Assembly: GCA_021647585.1 (NCBI GenBank)
Contig: JAKIUK010000001.1
Span: forward strand, 156,669 to 220,668
Length of the DNA: 64,000 bases
Source: Methylococcaceae bacterium
GTDB taxonomy: Bacteria; Pseudomonadota; Gammaproteobacteria; Methylococcales; Methylomonadaceae
Reading direction: 5' to 3'
The notes under the pieces: generated by a model
Databases searched by the model: none
Told to the model about the DNA's origin: nothing
Seen by the model: the letters and a program-made list of their open reading frames with translations, nothing else
Shown here: positions 46,056 through 54,188 of the stretch, piece after piece
How the letters are laid out: every line of letters begins with the position of its first letter
Numbering within the stretch: the stretch's first letter is position 1
Position numbers and translations under genes: made by a program

Positions 46056-47782
46056 TCTGCTCTTGTTAACAGCACCGGCATCGACTCTTCCTTATCAGGT
46101 GCAATCCCATATACTCTCAAGGCTCCTGCCATTACCTTTGAAAACACAGGTGCAGCTACCAGCCCTCCATAGTATTTTCCAGCACTAGGCTCATCAACCA
46201 TCACGGCAATAACAAAACGTGGATTACTCGCCGGAGCCAGACCGACAAACACCGCAAAATATCGATCATCAGCATACCCGCCCGCCACTGCTTTTTTTAC
46301 TGTTCCCGTTTTTCCAGCAACCCTATATCCGTCCACTCTTGCCTGATAAGCTGTTCCATCTTTTTTTATTACATGCTCAAGCATTTCCCTGACTTTTTTT
46401 GCAGTTTTAACGCTAAACACTCGTTTTGCATCATCATCTTCATCTCGTTTTAGTATACTCACCGAGTGTAAAACACCATCATCTGCTAACGCAGTATATG
46501 CCCTGGCCAACTGTAATACTGATGTCGAAACACCATAGCCATAAGCCAATGTAGCTTGCTCAAAATCATGCCAACGCTGAAAGTCCAGTAAAGCGCCACT
46601 CGCCTCTCCAGGAAAACCAACATTAGCAGAAGTACCAAATCCTAACTGCTGATATTTTCCCCAAAAATATTCTCGCGGCATCTTCAATGCAATTTTGCTT
46701 ATTGCAACATTGCTAGATTTTTTCAATACATGCATCAAATCTAGAGTGCCGTAGTTATGTACGTCTTTTACTAAATTTCGACCTACCCTATAATATCCAT
46801 GTGTTTCAATCTGAATATTATCATTTACATATCCTCCATCCAGTGCAGCAGCTACAACAAATGGTTTTACAGTAGACCCTGGCTCAAAAACATCCAACAT
46901 CGCCCTATTTCGATATAAATTCCCTTTCAACCCTTTTCGGGTATTTGGATTAAAGGCCGGCTGATTAACTGCAGCTAAAACTTCTCCATTTTTTGCATCT
47001 AAAACCACTAGCGATGCAGAAAATGCTTTATGTTTAATTACTGCTGACTGCAACGCTTTAAAAGCCAAATATTGAAGACGTTGATCTATACTTAAAATAA
47101 GATCCTGACCTGGAATAGGGTCTCTAATATTCTCAACATCTTTGTCTTTAATTACTTGCCGTCTGCCATCTCTGATAACCCTTTTTTTACCTGCTACACC
47201 TTTTAAAACATTTTCATATCCGAGTTCCATACCCTCCTGACCCACATCATCCACATCAGTAAAACCCACCACATGTGCTGAAATTGCTCCCGCAGGGTAA
47301 TATCGCTTAAATTCCTTTTCAAAATAAACACCACTCGCATTTACCGCTCTTACCTTTCGAGCCAACTCGGGGTTAATTCGTCGTTTCAAATACGCAAAGC
47401 GTTTATTCGGTGCAGCATTTAACAACCTGCTTATTTTTTTTCCCGGTACATTAAGTATCTTTCCTACCTGTCTAAGCTGGTCTCCCTCGTCTTTCTTAAA
47501 GTGTTGCGGATTCACCCAAACTGATTCCACAGGCGTACTTATCGCTAATGCCTCATTATTTCTATCTAAAATCTTTCCTCTATAAGCAGGAACTTTAACA
47601 ACTCCTACATGCCTTCTATCACCTTGTTGCTGCAAAAAATGGGTATCGAAAACCTGTAAAAAAATAGCTCGCCCCATTAATACCATCATCCCCAGCAACA
47701 TAGTCCCCAGCAGCATCTTCCGTCGTAATACAAACTCTTCGGAACTGGCTCGTGGGTTATGTGAAATACGTAACACGCGCAT
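46052..47782 (-). CDS. ftsI: Septal transpeptidase FtsI (PBP3)
   Basis: Class B penicillin-binding protein, 576 residues, that cross-links septal peptidoglycan as FtsW's partner. The cytoplasmic tail is about 25 residues and the transmembrane helix lies near 25-45. The pedestal domain contains RGKILDRNNEALAIS-like and GQEGMELGYENVL motifs. The transpeptidase motifs are GSTVKPF (Ser-x-x-Lys), KSSNVAI (SxN) and VAGKTGTVKKA (KTG). It starts 2 nt after ftsL. Confidence 0.97.
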   Translation of the reverse strand: MRVLRISHNPRASSEEFVLRRKMLLGTMLLGMMVLMGRAIFLQVFDTHFLQQQGDRRHVGVVKVPAYRGKILDRNNEALAISTPVESVWVNPQHFKKDEGDQLRQVGKILNVPGKKISRLLNAAPNKRFAYLKRRINPELARKVRAVNASGVYFEKEFKRYYPAGAISAHVVGFTDVDDVGQEGMELGYENVLKGVAGKKRVIRDGRRQVIKDKDVENIRDPIPGQDLILSIDQRLQYLAFKALQSAVIKHKAFSASLVVLDAKNGEVLAAVNQPAFNPNTRKGLKGNLYRNRAMLDVFEPGSTVKPFVVAAALDGGYVNDNIQIETHGYYRVGRNLVKDVHNYGTLDLMHVLKKSSNVAISKIALKMPREYFWGKYQQLGFGTSANVGFPGEASGALLDFQRWHDFEQATLAYGYGVSTSVLQLARAYTALADDGVLHSVSILKRDEDDDAKRVFSVKTAKKVREMLEHVIKKDGTAYQARVDGYRVAGKTGTVKKAVAGGYADDRYFAVFVGLAPASNPRFVIAVMVDEPSAGKYYGGLVAAPVFSKVMAGALRVYGIAPDKEESMPVLLTRAE

Positions 47783-47784
47783 TA

Positions 47785-48078
47785 TTAAGGCTTAATATAA
47801 ATAATCTTTTCACGCTGAGGCATACGTAACTTCAACTTTTCCTTAGCCACACGTTCAACCCTATTTTCTTCAGTCAAAGTGGTTAACTCCAATTGTAACT
47901 GCCCCCACGCTACCTCATAGTTATCCAGCATTTGTTCATGCTTCTGAATGTCAATAAAAACCAATCGCGAATGGTATTTACTAACTATTACTGCCAATGC
48001 TGACATAAGCAATAGAACTAACAGCCCTACCAATAACAAGTTTTTTGAAGAAAACAAAATACTAAACTCTTTCTGCAA
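47785..48078 (-). CDS. ftsL: Cell division protein FtsL
   Basis: A 97-residue bitopic membrane protein forming the FtsQLB complex that activates FtsWI. A short cytoplasmic start is followed by a transmembrane helix (about 14-32, NLLLVGLLVLLLMSALAV) and a periplasmic coiled coil containing LQLELTTLTEENRVERVAKE and the ending KLRMPQREKIIYIKP typical of FtsL. It overlaps rsmH by 17 nt. The family is weakly conserved, but size, topology and position are decisive. Confidence 0.93.
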   Translation of the reverse strand: MQKEFSILFSSKNLLLVGLLVLLLMSALAVIVSKYHSRLVFIDIQKHEQMLDNYEVAWGQLQLELTTLTEENRVERVAKEKLKLRMPQREKIIYIKP

Positions 48079-48988
48079 CTCGCATTACAGCACTACGTGC
48101 TCTTGGATTTTGTTGCAACTCTCGTTTCCCAGCCTTAACTGCTTTACTCACTTTTCTCAATATACCTTGTTCAATATCAACTTCCTTGATCGGTAATTTT
48201 CCCGGGTTAAATTTTCTTCCTGATTCATTTCTAATAAATCGCTTTACAATCCTGTCCTCCAACGAATGAAATGAAATCACAACTAATCTCCCTCCGGAAT
48301 TCAAAACATCAATAGCCTGCTGCAATCCTTTCTTGATTTCATCCAGCTCACTATTTATTTCAATTCTTATTGCTTGAAAACTTCTTGTTGCCGGGTGCTT
48401 ATGTTTCTCACGTTTAGGAACCACATGTTCAATCAATCCGGCTAAATCCAACGTTGTTTTAATAGGAGCCTCACTGCGTCGTTCTACCACCGCTTTAGCA
48501 ATGCGCCGTGCAAAACGTTCTTCACCATATTCAAACAGCACTTTAACCAAGATATTCTCATCTACTTGTGCCAACCAATCGGCAGCAGACACCCCGATAC
48601 TTGTATCCATGCGCATGTCTAAAGGGCCCTCTCTCATAAAACTAAAGCCTCTAAGAGAATCATCCAATTGTGGAGATGAAACACCTAAGTCCATAAGCAC
48701 TCCATCTACTTTCCCTTGCCAACCGCAACTTCCAACTATCCTCTGCAAACCAGAAAAACATCCATGATGCAATGTAAATCGCGAGTCTTTTCGCATTTCA
48801 TCCGCATAGACAGAATTCACTGCATCCAAATCTCTATCAATTGCTAGTAACTGACCATCCGGTCCCAGTTGAGCTAATATACCCTTACTATGTCCTCCTC
48901 GCCCAAAGGTACAATCTATATATAAACCATCAGGCCTAATATTCAGTCCTTGCAAAGACTCGTTATATAAAACCGATAAATGCTCCAT
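48062..48988 (-). CDS. rsmH: 16S rRNA m4C1402 methyltransferase
   Basis: SAM-dependent methyltransferase (MraW), 308 residues, that modifies the N4 of C1402 in the ribosomal P site. HLSVLYNESLQGLNIRPDG opens the protein, with DCTFGRGGHSKGIL as the SAM loop, GVLMDLGVSSPQLDDSLRGFS, a KHPATRSFQAIRIEINSEL segment and VVISFHSLEDRIVKRF near the end. The ATG shares one base with the mraZ stop (TAATG). Confidence 0.97.
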   Translation of the reverse strand: MEHLSVLYNESLQGLNIRPDGLYIDCTFGRGGHSKGILAQLGPDGQLLAIDRDLDAVNSVYADEMRKDSRFTLHHGCFSGLQRIVGSCGWQGKVDGVLMDLGVSSPQLDDSLRGFSFMREGPLDMRMDTSIGVSAADWLAQVDENILVKVLFEYGEERFARRIAKAVVERRSEAPIKTTLDLAGLIEHVVPKREKHKHPATRSFQAIRIEINSELDEIKKGLQQAIDVLNSGGRLVVISFHSLEDRIVKRFIRNESGRKFNPGKLPIKEVDIEQGILRKVSKAVKAGKRELQQNPRARSAVMRVAERV

Positions 48989-49455
48989 TAAAATGAGATA
49001 GAACCAAGCAATTCCAAATTGTCAGAATCATCACCGCTCATAAACTCACCTTCTTTGTCATTCCAGTCAGACTCATTCCAGATCTCAAACTTATTTAATT
49101 GGCCGACTAAAACTACATGTTTCTGCATCCCTGCAAATTTTCTTAACTTTTCAGGTAATAATAATCGTCCTTGTGCATCCATCTCACATTCAGATGCATT
49201 TCCAATTAAAAAACGACGTAATTTTCCTGCCATTTTATCCATGGTAGGTAATTTGCTTAGTGTTAACTCCAGCGCTTCCCATTCAGGCAGAGGATACAAC
49301 CAAAGACACCCTTTCTCTCCAACACAGCGATCATCGATTGCAACTGTTACTATCATCTGGCACTCACAACTTTCCTGTAATTCCGCCCGATAACGAGTAG
49401 GAATTGCAAGACGCCCTTTTACATCCAGATTGATTGAACTTACACCGCGAAACAA
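48988..49455 (-). CDS. mraZ: Transcriptional regulator MraZ
   Basis: A 155-residue protein with two AbrB-like (SpoVT) halves: the first begins MFRGVSSINLDVKGRLAIPT, the second has CEMDAQGRLLLPEKLRKFAG. Rings of MraZ repress the dcw cluster by binding tandem TGGGN repeats spaced 5 bp apart, and such repeats lie just upstream. It is the first gene of the cluster. Unusually acidic C-terminal residues (GEFMSGDDSDN) extend beyond the core. Confidence 0.96.
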   Translation of the reverse strand: MFRGVSSINLDVKGRLAIPTRYRAELQESCECQMIVTVAIDDRCVGEKGCLWLYPLPEWEALELTLSKLPTMDKMAGKLRRFLIGNASECEMDAQGRLLLPEKLRKFAGMQKHVVLVGQLNKFEIWNESDWNDKEGEFMSGDDSDNLELLGSISF

Positions 49456-49479
49456 ATTTCACCCCAAAAAAACAGAATT

Positions 49480-49504
49480 AACCCTTTTTTACCACTTTCC
49501 CCCA
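49480..49504 (-). promoter_or_regulatory. MraZ operator repeats
   Basis: On the minus strand TGGGG, TGGTA and GGGTT occur with exactly 5 bp between them, so one half-turn pattern repeats every 10 bp, as in known MraZ boxes (TGGGN-N5). They lie 25-49 bp before the mraZ start and just downstream of the predicted transcription start, where bound MraZ would block the promoter. Confidence 0.65.
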
Positions 49505-49514
49505 CTTAATTAAC

Positions 49515-49543
49515 ACTATAGTTTTCAATTTATTCCCAGTCAA
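49515..49543 (-). promoter_or_regulatory. Sigma-70 promoter of the dcw cluster (Pmra)
   Basis: TTGACT (49543-49538) and TATAGT (49520-49515) on the minus strand match consensus at 5 of 6 positions each with a 17-bp spacer. Initiation would be near 49508, giving a leader of about 50 nt that contains the MraZ boxes. Confidence 0.75.
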
Positions 49544-50113
49544 GAACCATTCACTTAAAAATCTTTCTTTTTGTACAATGACTTAGCATTATTTTCCTGC
49601 TCTTAAGCAATGGCTACAAAATATCAAAAAAAAAATACTAACTATCATAATGTTATTGAATATAACTAATGTAAAACATAGATTAAATATAAAAATAAAA
49701 AACCAGAAGTTATTAATATTAAATACAAAATTCCTTATTTTAAACCGCACTATTTACCTAACATCGTCAATTCAATGAAAAACAGCCGTATGGAAATATA
49801 ATATATTTGCGTTAAACAGCACTCATAGCCGTTTAACAAACAAACTGCGCAATATTTTTTGCATTAATATTGCGTAAAAATAGTTATAAATAAGAATTTA
49901 TTAATTTTTGGAGGTTTTCTGAACAGAAAAACTAAGTGCTTTTGCCACTTTAATTATTATAAAACGCCCGTACAAAGCCGTACCTTACAGCGGATTAAAC
50001 AAATACATCGAAGATAGATACCCGTACACTTTAGACAATAAGCTTAGTGATTAAAGGCTACTGAAAATTGCTGCATAGAAGAGCGTTTTAAATCAGACTT
50101 TGATAAATAAAAA
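49544..50113. other. AT-rich gap between the dcw promoter and rnpB
   Basis: About 570 bp rich in A/T tracts with no open frame and no recognised repeat. Long runs of A and T near 49620-49720 suggest intrinsic curvature. Both flanking genes read on the minus strand, so it holds the rnpB 3' region and the upstream region of Pmra. Confidence 0.5.
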
Positions 50114-50475
50114 AAGAGTTGGCCTGTAAGCCGGGTTCTGTCGAGAACAGCCATTCATCTAGGCCGTCAGTCACCTAACGGCTCAAGCAATCTACCCAGA
50201 AGCCGCGCGGGCCACGCGTCTGCCTCTCTATTTGATCTTGCTCCAGGTGGGGTTTACCCTGCCACTGCTGTTACCAGCAAGCGCGGTGCGCTCTTACCAC
50301 ACCTTTTCACCCTTACCCAGCCCCTGAAACTTAGTTACAGGGGCTGGGCGGTTTATTTTCTGTGGCACTTTCCGTAGGTTTACACCCCCCAGGCGTTACC
50401 TGGCACCCTGCCCATTGGAGCCCGGACTTTCCTCCATTTTATCTTGCGATAAAACAGCGACTGCTCGGCCAACTC
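50114..50475 (-). ncRNA. rnpB: RNase P RNA, class A
   Basis: On the minus strand the RNA starts GAGTTGGCCGAGCAGTCGC and ends with the complementary GGCCAACTC, forming helix P1. Conserved GGAGGAAAGTCCGGGCTCC (CR-I region) and the 3' CAGAACCCGGCTTACAG (CR-V) with AGATGAATGGCTG are present, as are the GGGTGAAAAGGTG and GGTAAACCCC blocks. A strong hairpin (CCCAGCCCCTG/CAGGGGCTGGG) marks the P12 region. About nine T residues follow the 3' end as a terminator. Length near 360 nt is typical. It sits upstream of mraZ on the same strand, as in Pseudomonas. ORFs drawn across it are spurious. Confidence 0.97.
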
Positions 50476-50478
50476 TTA

Positions 50479-50491
50479 ATTATAAATTATA
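50479..50491 (-). promoter_or_regulatory. Tandem -10 boxes of rnpB
   Basis: Two overlapping-phase TATAAT hexamers (50491-50486 and 50484-50479, minus strand) lie 4-11 bp before the rnpB 5' end. No good -35 box was seen at standard spacing. Confidence 0.45.
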
Positions 50492-50539
50492 CAGTATATG
50501 TGGAAAATAGTGAGTGGGAATATACAGATATAACTCCAG

Positions 50540-50704
50540 CTTAGGAACGCGCACAGAATTAAGTTGGGTAATTGGCGAAGTAGTTTGTTCGTATTCAAGG
50601 CGTAAAAATAGGCGCGTAGCACAAGCTACGCAACCATTTCTACAACGAAGAAGACGGGCAAAATACAAAGCTAATTGTTCAAGTTATTATGTGCACGTTC
50701 CTAG
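50540..50704. repeat. Inverted-repeat element D
   Basis: About 165 bp with ends CTTAGGAACGCGCAC and, inverted, CCTAGGAACGTGCAC. The interior holds a GGCGCGTAGCACAAGCTACGC palindrome and resembles the interior of family E at 62400-62450. No coding capacity beyond spurious frames. Its right end shares CCTAGG with the left end of element C. A lone similar end (CTAAGGAACGTAC) lies near 51033. Confidence 0.65.
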
Positions 50705-50868
50705 GAGGCTGTCCGAGAATGGAAAACCTACTGCGGAAAAGCCCATTTTGGCCAGTTTTTCTGATCATTTTCGTTTAATAGCGCAACTATTCGCCTAAAA
50801 TGATCAAAAAAAACTGACTCAAAAGGGGTTCCCCTCGCTACGGTTTCTATTCTCGGACAGTCTCCTAG
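50701..50868. repeat. Inverted-repeat element C
   Basis: 168 bp with 20-bp ends CTAGGAGGCTGTCCGAGAAT and its complement at 50849-50868 (19 of 20 paired). An inner palindrome TGATCATTTT/AAAATGATCA sits at the centre, so almost the whole element can fold on itself. The GAGGCTGTCCGA end is reminiscent of insertion-sequence termini, but no transposase is present. A similar AGGAGGCTGTTGAAAAA lies at 6031-6047 beside aroK. Confidence 0.7.
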
Positions 50869-51067
50869 TACCACCAAAAAATTTTACGCCAAAACTATTA
50901 GAATATTAGCCGCTCACAGATTCCAGCACAGACCCATGATTCCACAGCATAATAAAGAATCATTTGATTTTAGAAAAATATTGTCTATGAACTGCGTATA
51001 CACAGTTCATAGCAGTGAAATATAAAATTTCCAGCTAAGGAACGTACCTACTATTCAATTTCAGGAT

Positions 51068-51748
51068 CTAAGAAGGATTTTCTACACTAACCCTATGGGA
51101 AACTTGTAAATCCTTCAAAAAGACAACCAGTTGAAATCGACCACTGACATTTAATTTTCTAAATATAGCGCTCAAATGTGCCTTGACTGTTCGATCAGAA
51201 ATATTTAATTGCTCGGCAATGACAATATTTTCTTCGCCATTGTATACATGCCCAACAACTTCACGTTCCCGTTGGGTTAATATTGAGATAGTTTTATTTA
51301 TTTCATTATCCGATTGCTCTTCCTTTTTTGCAAAACTTTGTTTAGCCACTATTTCTTTTAGCATTTGAGGAATATATTGGCGCTTTAACCAAATTTCGTT
51401 ATTTAAAACACTTTCAACAGTACGCAATATCAACTGCTTATCAATTAATTTGTCAGAATACCCACTAGCGCCCTCATAAATAAATTCAATCTGTTGGCTT
51501 GAAGTAAATTTCTCACCCACTATAATTACCTTATTAAAATATTTACATAAAAGAGGTAATTGATAGGTTTCATTCAAAAGTTTAGCATCAACAATTAATA
51601 ATATATTTTCATCATGTAGACTTTCTTCCCCTTCTGAAAAAATCTTTTCAAGATTATTAGAAAATATCAGAGGGTATTGTGGAGATAATACCTCCAACCA
51701 TGGTCGCATCTGGCCTTTACTAGTTGATGCAATGATTAAATTATCCAC
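51068..51748 (-). CDS. LuxR/NarL-type regulator with atypical receiver domain
   Basis: A 226-residue protein. The C-terminal GerE-type helix-turn-helix (about 155-215) contains LTQREREVVGHVYNGEENIVIA and NISDRTVKAHLSAIFRKL. The N-terminal 125 residues fold like a receiver: ILLIVDAKLL could supply the phosphoacceptor Asp and VIIVGEKF the switch Thr/Lys end. The paired acidic residues after beta-1 are missing (ASTSKG), so phosphorylation is doubtful. No sensor kinase is adjacent; it stands alone in a repeat-rich region. It is CsgD-like in layout (degenerate receiver plus LuxR domain), but identity cannot be fixed by eye. Confidence 0.85.
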   Translation of the reverse strand: MDNLIIASTSKGQMRPWLEVLSPQYPLIFSNNLEKIFSEGEESLHDENILLIVDAKLLNETYQLPLLCKYFNKVIIVGEKFTSSQQIEFIYEGASGYSDKLIDKQLILRTVESVLNNEIWLKRQYIPQMLKEIVAKQSFAKKEEQSDNEINKTISILTQREREVVGHVYNGEENIVIAEQLNISDRTVKAHLSAIFRKLNVSGRFQLVVFLKDLQVSHRVSVENPS

Positions 51749-51959
51749 AACATTTCTCCTTTAATGATCAAAATAACAATAGAAAAAATGCTGGCTCAAA
51801 TAAATAGTCTTCATATTGAATCTAATAATCAAAAAGTAAGAGAAGGAACTATCAATGATAATCATCATATTCTGAACCTTTCCTGAATCAATCCTTAGCA
51901 TTACTATTTTTTCTTTCTTTTGTCGGAACCAGTTTATTTCCTATTGCATAAAATTCCAG

Positions 51960-52091
51960 GAACCTGTTCAGGATCTACATAGTCATTTGCAGTTGGGCAG
52001 TGCTCGAAACCCTCATTTACTCCAATAAACTTCAGTTTCGTATTCCGCTCGCTCTCAACTGGGAGCAACCATACCTATATTGAACAGGTTC
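51960..52091. repeat. Inverted-repeat element H
   Basis: A perfect 11-bp terminal inverted repeat, GAACCTGTTCA and TGAACAGGTTC, bounds 132 bp. The interior contains GCAGTTGGGCAGTGCTCG and, inverted, TCTCAACTGGGAGC-like sequence. No second copy occurs in the window. Confidence 0.5.
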
Positions 52092-52270
52092 AAATAAATG
52101 CGAGAACGACTCAATACAAATTGAAACTATTTACCATTTTTCAGATCTGACAATACAGCTCTACCATAGTAAACTTCTCAAGACTGCCTAACAGCAACAA
52201 TCAAATGCATTTTTTCTATTTGCAACAATCATTTTCTCTCTATTTTGTTGTTTGATATCTTAAGCACTAT

Positions 52271-52331
52271 GGCAATTTTAGTTTGATGGGTTTCTCTCAT
52301 AACGGGGCGCAGTGCTTTAACTTGCTTTTAT
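52271..52331. repeat. Solo left arm of IS630-type MITE (family B)
   Basis: GGCAATTTTAGTTTGATGGGTTTCTCTCATAACGGGGCGCAGTGCTTTAACTTGCTTTT-type sequence matches the left half of the complete element at 63706-63770 at most positions. The right half is absent, so this is a decayed copy. Confidence 0.65.
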
Positions 52332-52681
52332 ATCAGACCACGATCTAATTCTAAAAAAAACCCACGTTTTTCTCTGTTAATTTCTTCACTATCAAGTTGC
52401 GGAGTAATACCAATAAACAGTGCGCTGATCTTTTTGTAGAGTGACTTTCTCTCACCAAGTGAGTGAGTCACCGTAAATTGGACTGCCCACGACATTTAAC
52501 CACTTTAGTTATTGTTCAGTGATCAACTGATTTTCCAGGTTGAAACATTCAGCCTTCATTAAGCAATAATAAGTTATTATCTGAATATCCCTACCCTACT
52601 CATTCAATATTCGGCTTTTGCCTAAACTATTTTGCGCAATATAACCAGATCTTATAGATACTAATTTGACAGTTCATCCAT

Positions 52682-53080
52682 ATGCTAAAACTTTCATGTA
52701 AAATTATACTTTTGCTGGCAGGTTTGTTAATTTCCGAACAAACACTTGCTTTACGGTGCGGCAACAAACTGGTCAATATAGGTGATCATAAACTCACAGT
52801 GCTTTCCCTTTGCGGAGAACCTGAATATAGAGAAATCCGTGAAATACGATTTCCCGTCCATTGTATTGATAAAAGATATTACAATGATGAGAAGCAATAT
52901 TATCGTAATATCTACAGGTATAACGACAACCACCCGCTAATCTTGTCTAATCATGCTATTTGTCAATACAGGACCGTTAATGTGTGGATATATAATTTTG
53001 GCCCGCGAAAATTTATGAGGGAATTACTTTTTCACAAAGGTGTTATTAAAGAGATTAATACACTCAGTTACGGATATTAA
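52682..53080 (+). CDS. DUF2845 secreted protein
   Basis: A 132-residue exported protein. A signal peptide (about 1-23, ending QTLALRCG) is followed by the DUF2845 hallmarks RCGNKLVNIGDHKLTVLSLC and GEPEYREI and the C-terminal WIYNFGPRKFMRELLFHKG. Family proteins have the mature start LRCG and four Cys, which are present here and could form disulfides in the periplasm. Function is unknown. It is monocistronic, with repeats on both sides. Confidence 0.83.
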   Translation: MLKLSCKIILLLAGLLISEQTLALRCGNKLVNIGDHKLTVLSLCGEPEYREIREIRFPVHCIDKRYYNDEKQYYRNIYRYNDNHPLILSNHAICQYRTVNVWIYNFGPRKFMRELLFHKGVIKEINTLSYGY

Positions 53081-53423
53081 ACAGGAATATTTTACAATTC
53101 AACGCTTAGTTGCAGGTAAAAATCAATCAAACTGGTTATCAGTAACTATCAATTAAAAACTTGAATAATTTTTAACTGCTTGTTTTATGGCTTTATTCAC
53201 CAGGTTTATAGAAAAGCCAAGACCAAAAAAGGATTCCAGACTTTACCAAGCATATTTTTTCAATTAACCTATTGCCTAATAACTGCTATATTCCAATAAT
53301 AAGGCTCCGAACAGATACAACTGAATATTTTTACTCATCTGTATGGTCGGAATGATACCGTAGGATAATAGTCATTGTCCCTGTAAATTAATTATTCTCT
53401 GTGAGTTAAAACTTCAGAAAGGT

Positions 53424-53636
53424 AATGCGCAATAGACAACCTACCAGGATTGCGCAGGATTTTTATTCGTCTTCAACTAACATATGGATGTGTGTAGGGA
53501 GAACAATGCAGGAGCAATTGTCGAGGCGCAACGGAGGGAGCATAGCAAGCTATGTAACCAAAGTTGCAACGCAGAATACGGATAAAAAGACAAACAAGGC
53601 TGGTGGGTTATTTATTGCGAATTGTCTAAGCATCAC
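53424..53636. repeat. Repeat family E, most complete copy
   Basis: Left end GCGCAATAGACAACCTACCAGGATTG and, inverted, right end GCAATAAATAACCCACCAGCCTTG bound about 213 bp. Inner arms TTTTTATTCGTC / GATAAAAAGAC and the AGCATAGCAAGCTATG palindrome make the element nearly self-complementary. Related copies are at 30165-30250 (left arm), 62388-62551 (variant) and 18440-18512 (right arm). Confidence 0.7.
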
Positions 53637-53642
53637 TACATC

Positions 53643-54188
53643 ATGCCCCCAATACCATCGATGATAATTTATGCTATCTTATTATTTATTCTATTAATGT
53701 TATTAATCACATTAATACTATTCATTATTTTTTTCCTATTCCTCTTATACTCCTACAATATAAGCGGATATGGAGACTTGGCTGATAAAAATTTCAGTAC
53801 TAGCAAAAATTCACAAAAAGTCATTATAGAATCGGTAATACCCCCGGAAACACCCAAGCCCGTCAAATCTTTTGCTCAAAACAATAAAGTTAAAGGTAAA
53901 AATACAACTAAATTTCAACAACTTAAAACTGATAACCACTCTAAATTTGATGAGTATACTCACAAACGCCAGACTCTGGATCTATCTTTACCGTTTAATA
54001 TAAGAGAAATAACAAATCCCCCTGGTCCAGAGGGAAATCATTACCTACCCGACTTTTTTAGCCAAAACAAACGCAAAACCAAAAACCCATTACAAGTGGA
54101 TGGCAAATTTATTAAGAGAGAAGAAAAAGAGCTTGATAAAGAAAGTAAAGTGGATGGAATCGGAATTAATTTCAAATTACGTCAATGA
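53643..54188 (+). CDS. Hypothetical membrane-anchored protein
   Basis: I do not recognise this protein. From the ATG at 53643 it has 181 residues; an in-frame ATG at 53661 and a TTG at 53622 are alternatives. Residues about 7-37 are almost entirely Ile/Leu/Phe/Met, one long transmembrane helix or hairpin. The rest is polar and Lys/Asn-rich with a PPETPKPVKSF segment, a conserved-looking TLDLSLPFNI motif and a charged C-terminus. No good ribosome site precedes any start, and the 5' edge abuts a family-E repeat, so expression may have been altered by the insertion. It lies upstream of, and on the same strand as, the Roadblock operon. Confidence 0.5.
   Translation: MPPIPSMIIYAILLFILLMLLITLILFIIFFLFLLYSYNISGYGDLADKNFSTSKNSQKVIIESVIPPETPKPVKSFAQNNKVKGKNTTKFQQLKTDNHSKFDEYTHKRQTLDLSLPFNIREITNPPGPEGNHYLPDFFSQNKRKTKNPLQVDGKFIKREEKELDKESKVDGIGINFKLRQ

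Larger units (their letters stand above)
51749..52681. other. 933-bp gap with repeat remnants, no supported gene
   Basis: Contains the LuxR-type gene's upstream region, a 132-bp inverted-repeat element (51960-52091), a solo arm of the IS630-type MITE (52271-52331), a GTGACT..CTCAC/GTGAG..AGTCAC hairpin (52441-52471) and a family-G-like GATCAACTGATTTTCCAGG at 52520-52538. No credible open frame was found. Confidence 0.5.

Noticed and set aside
50362..50798. Several frames across rnpB and the following repeats
   Set aside because: The DNA is RNase P RNA and inverted-repeat elements C and D; the frames are artefacts of those.
53425..53664. 79-codon frame over the family-E element
   Set aside because: Coincides with the repeat boundaries and has no family resemblance.
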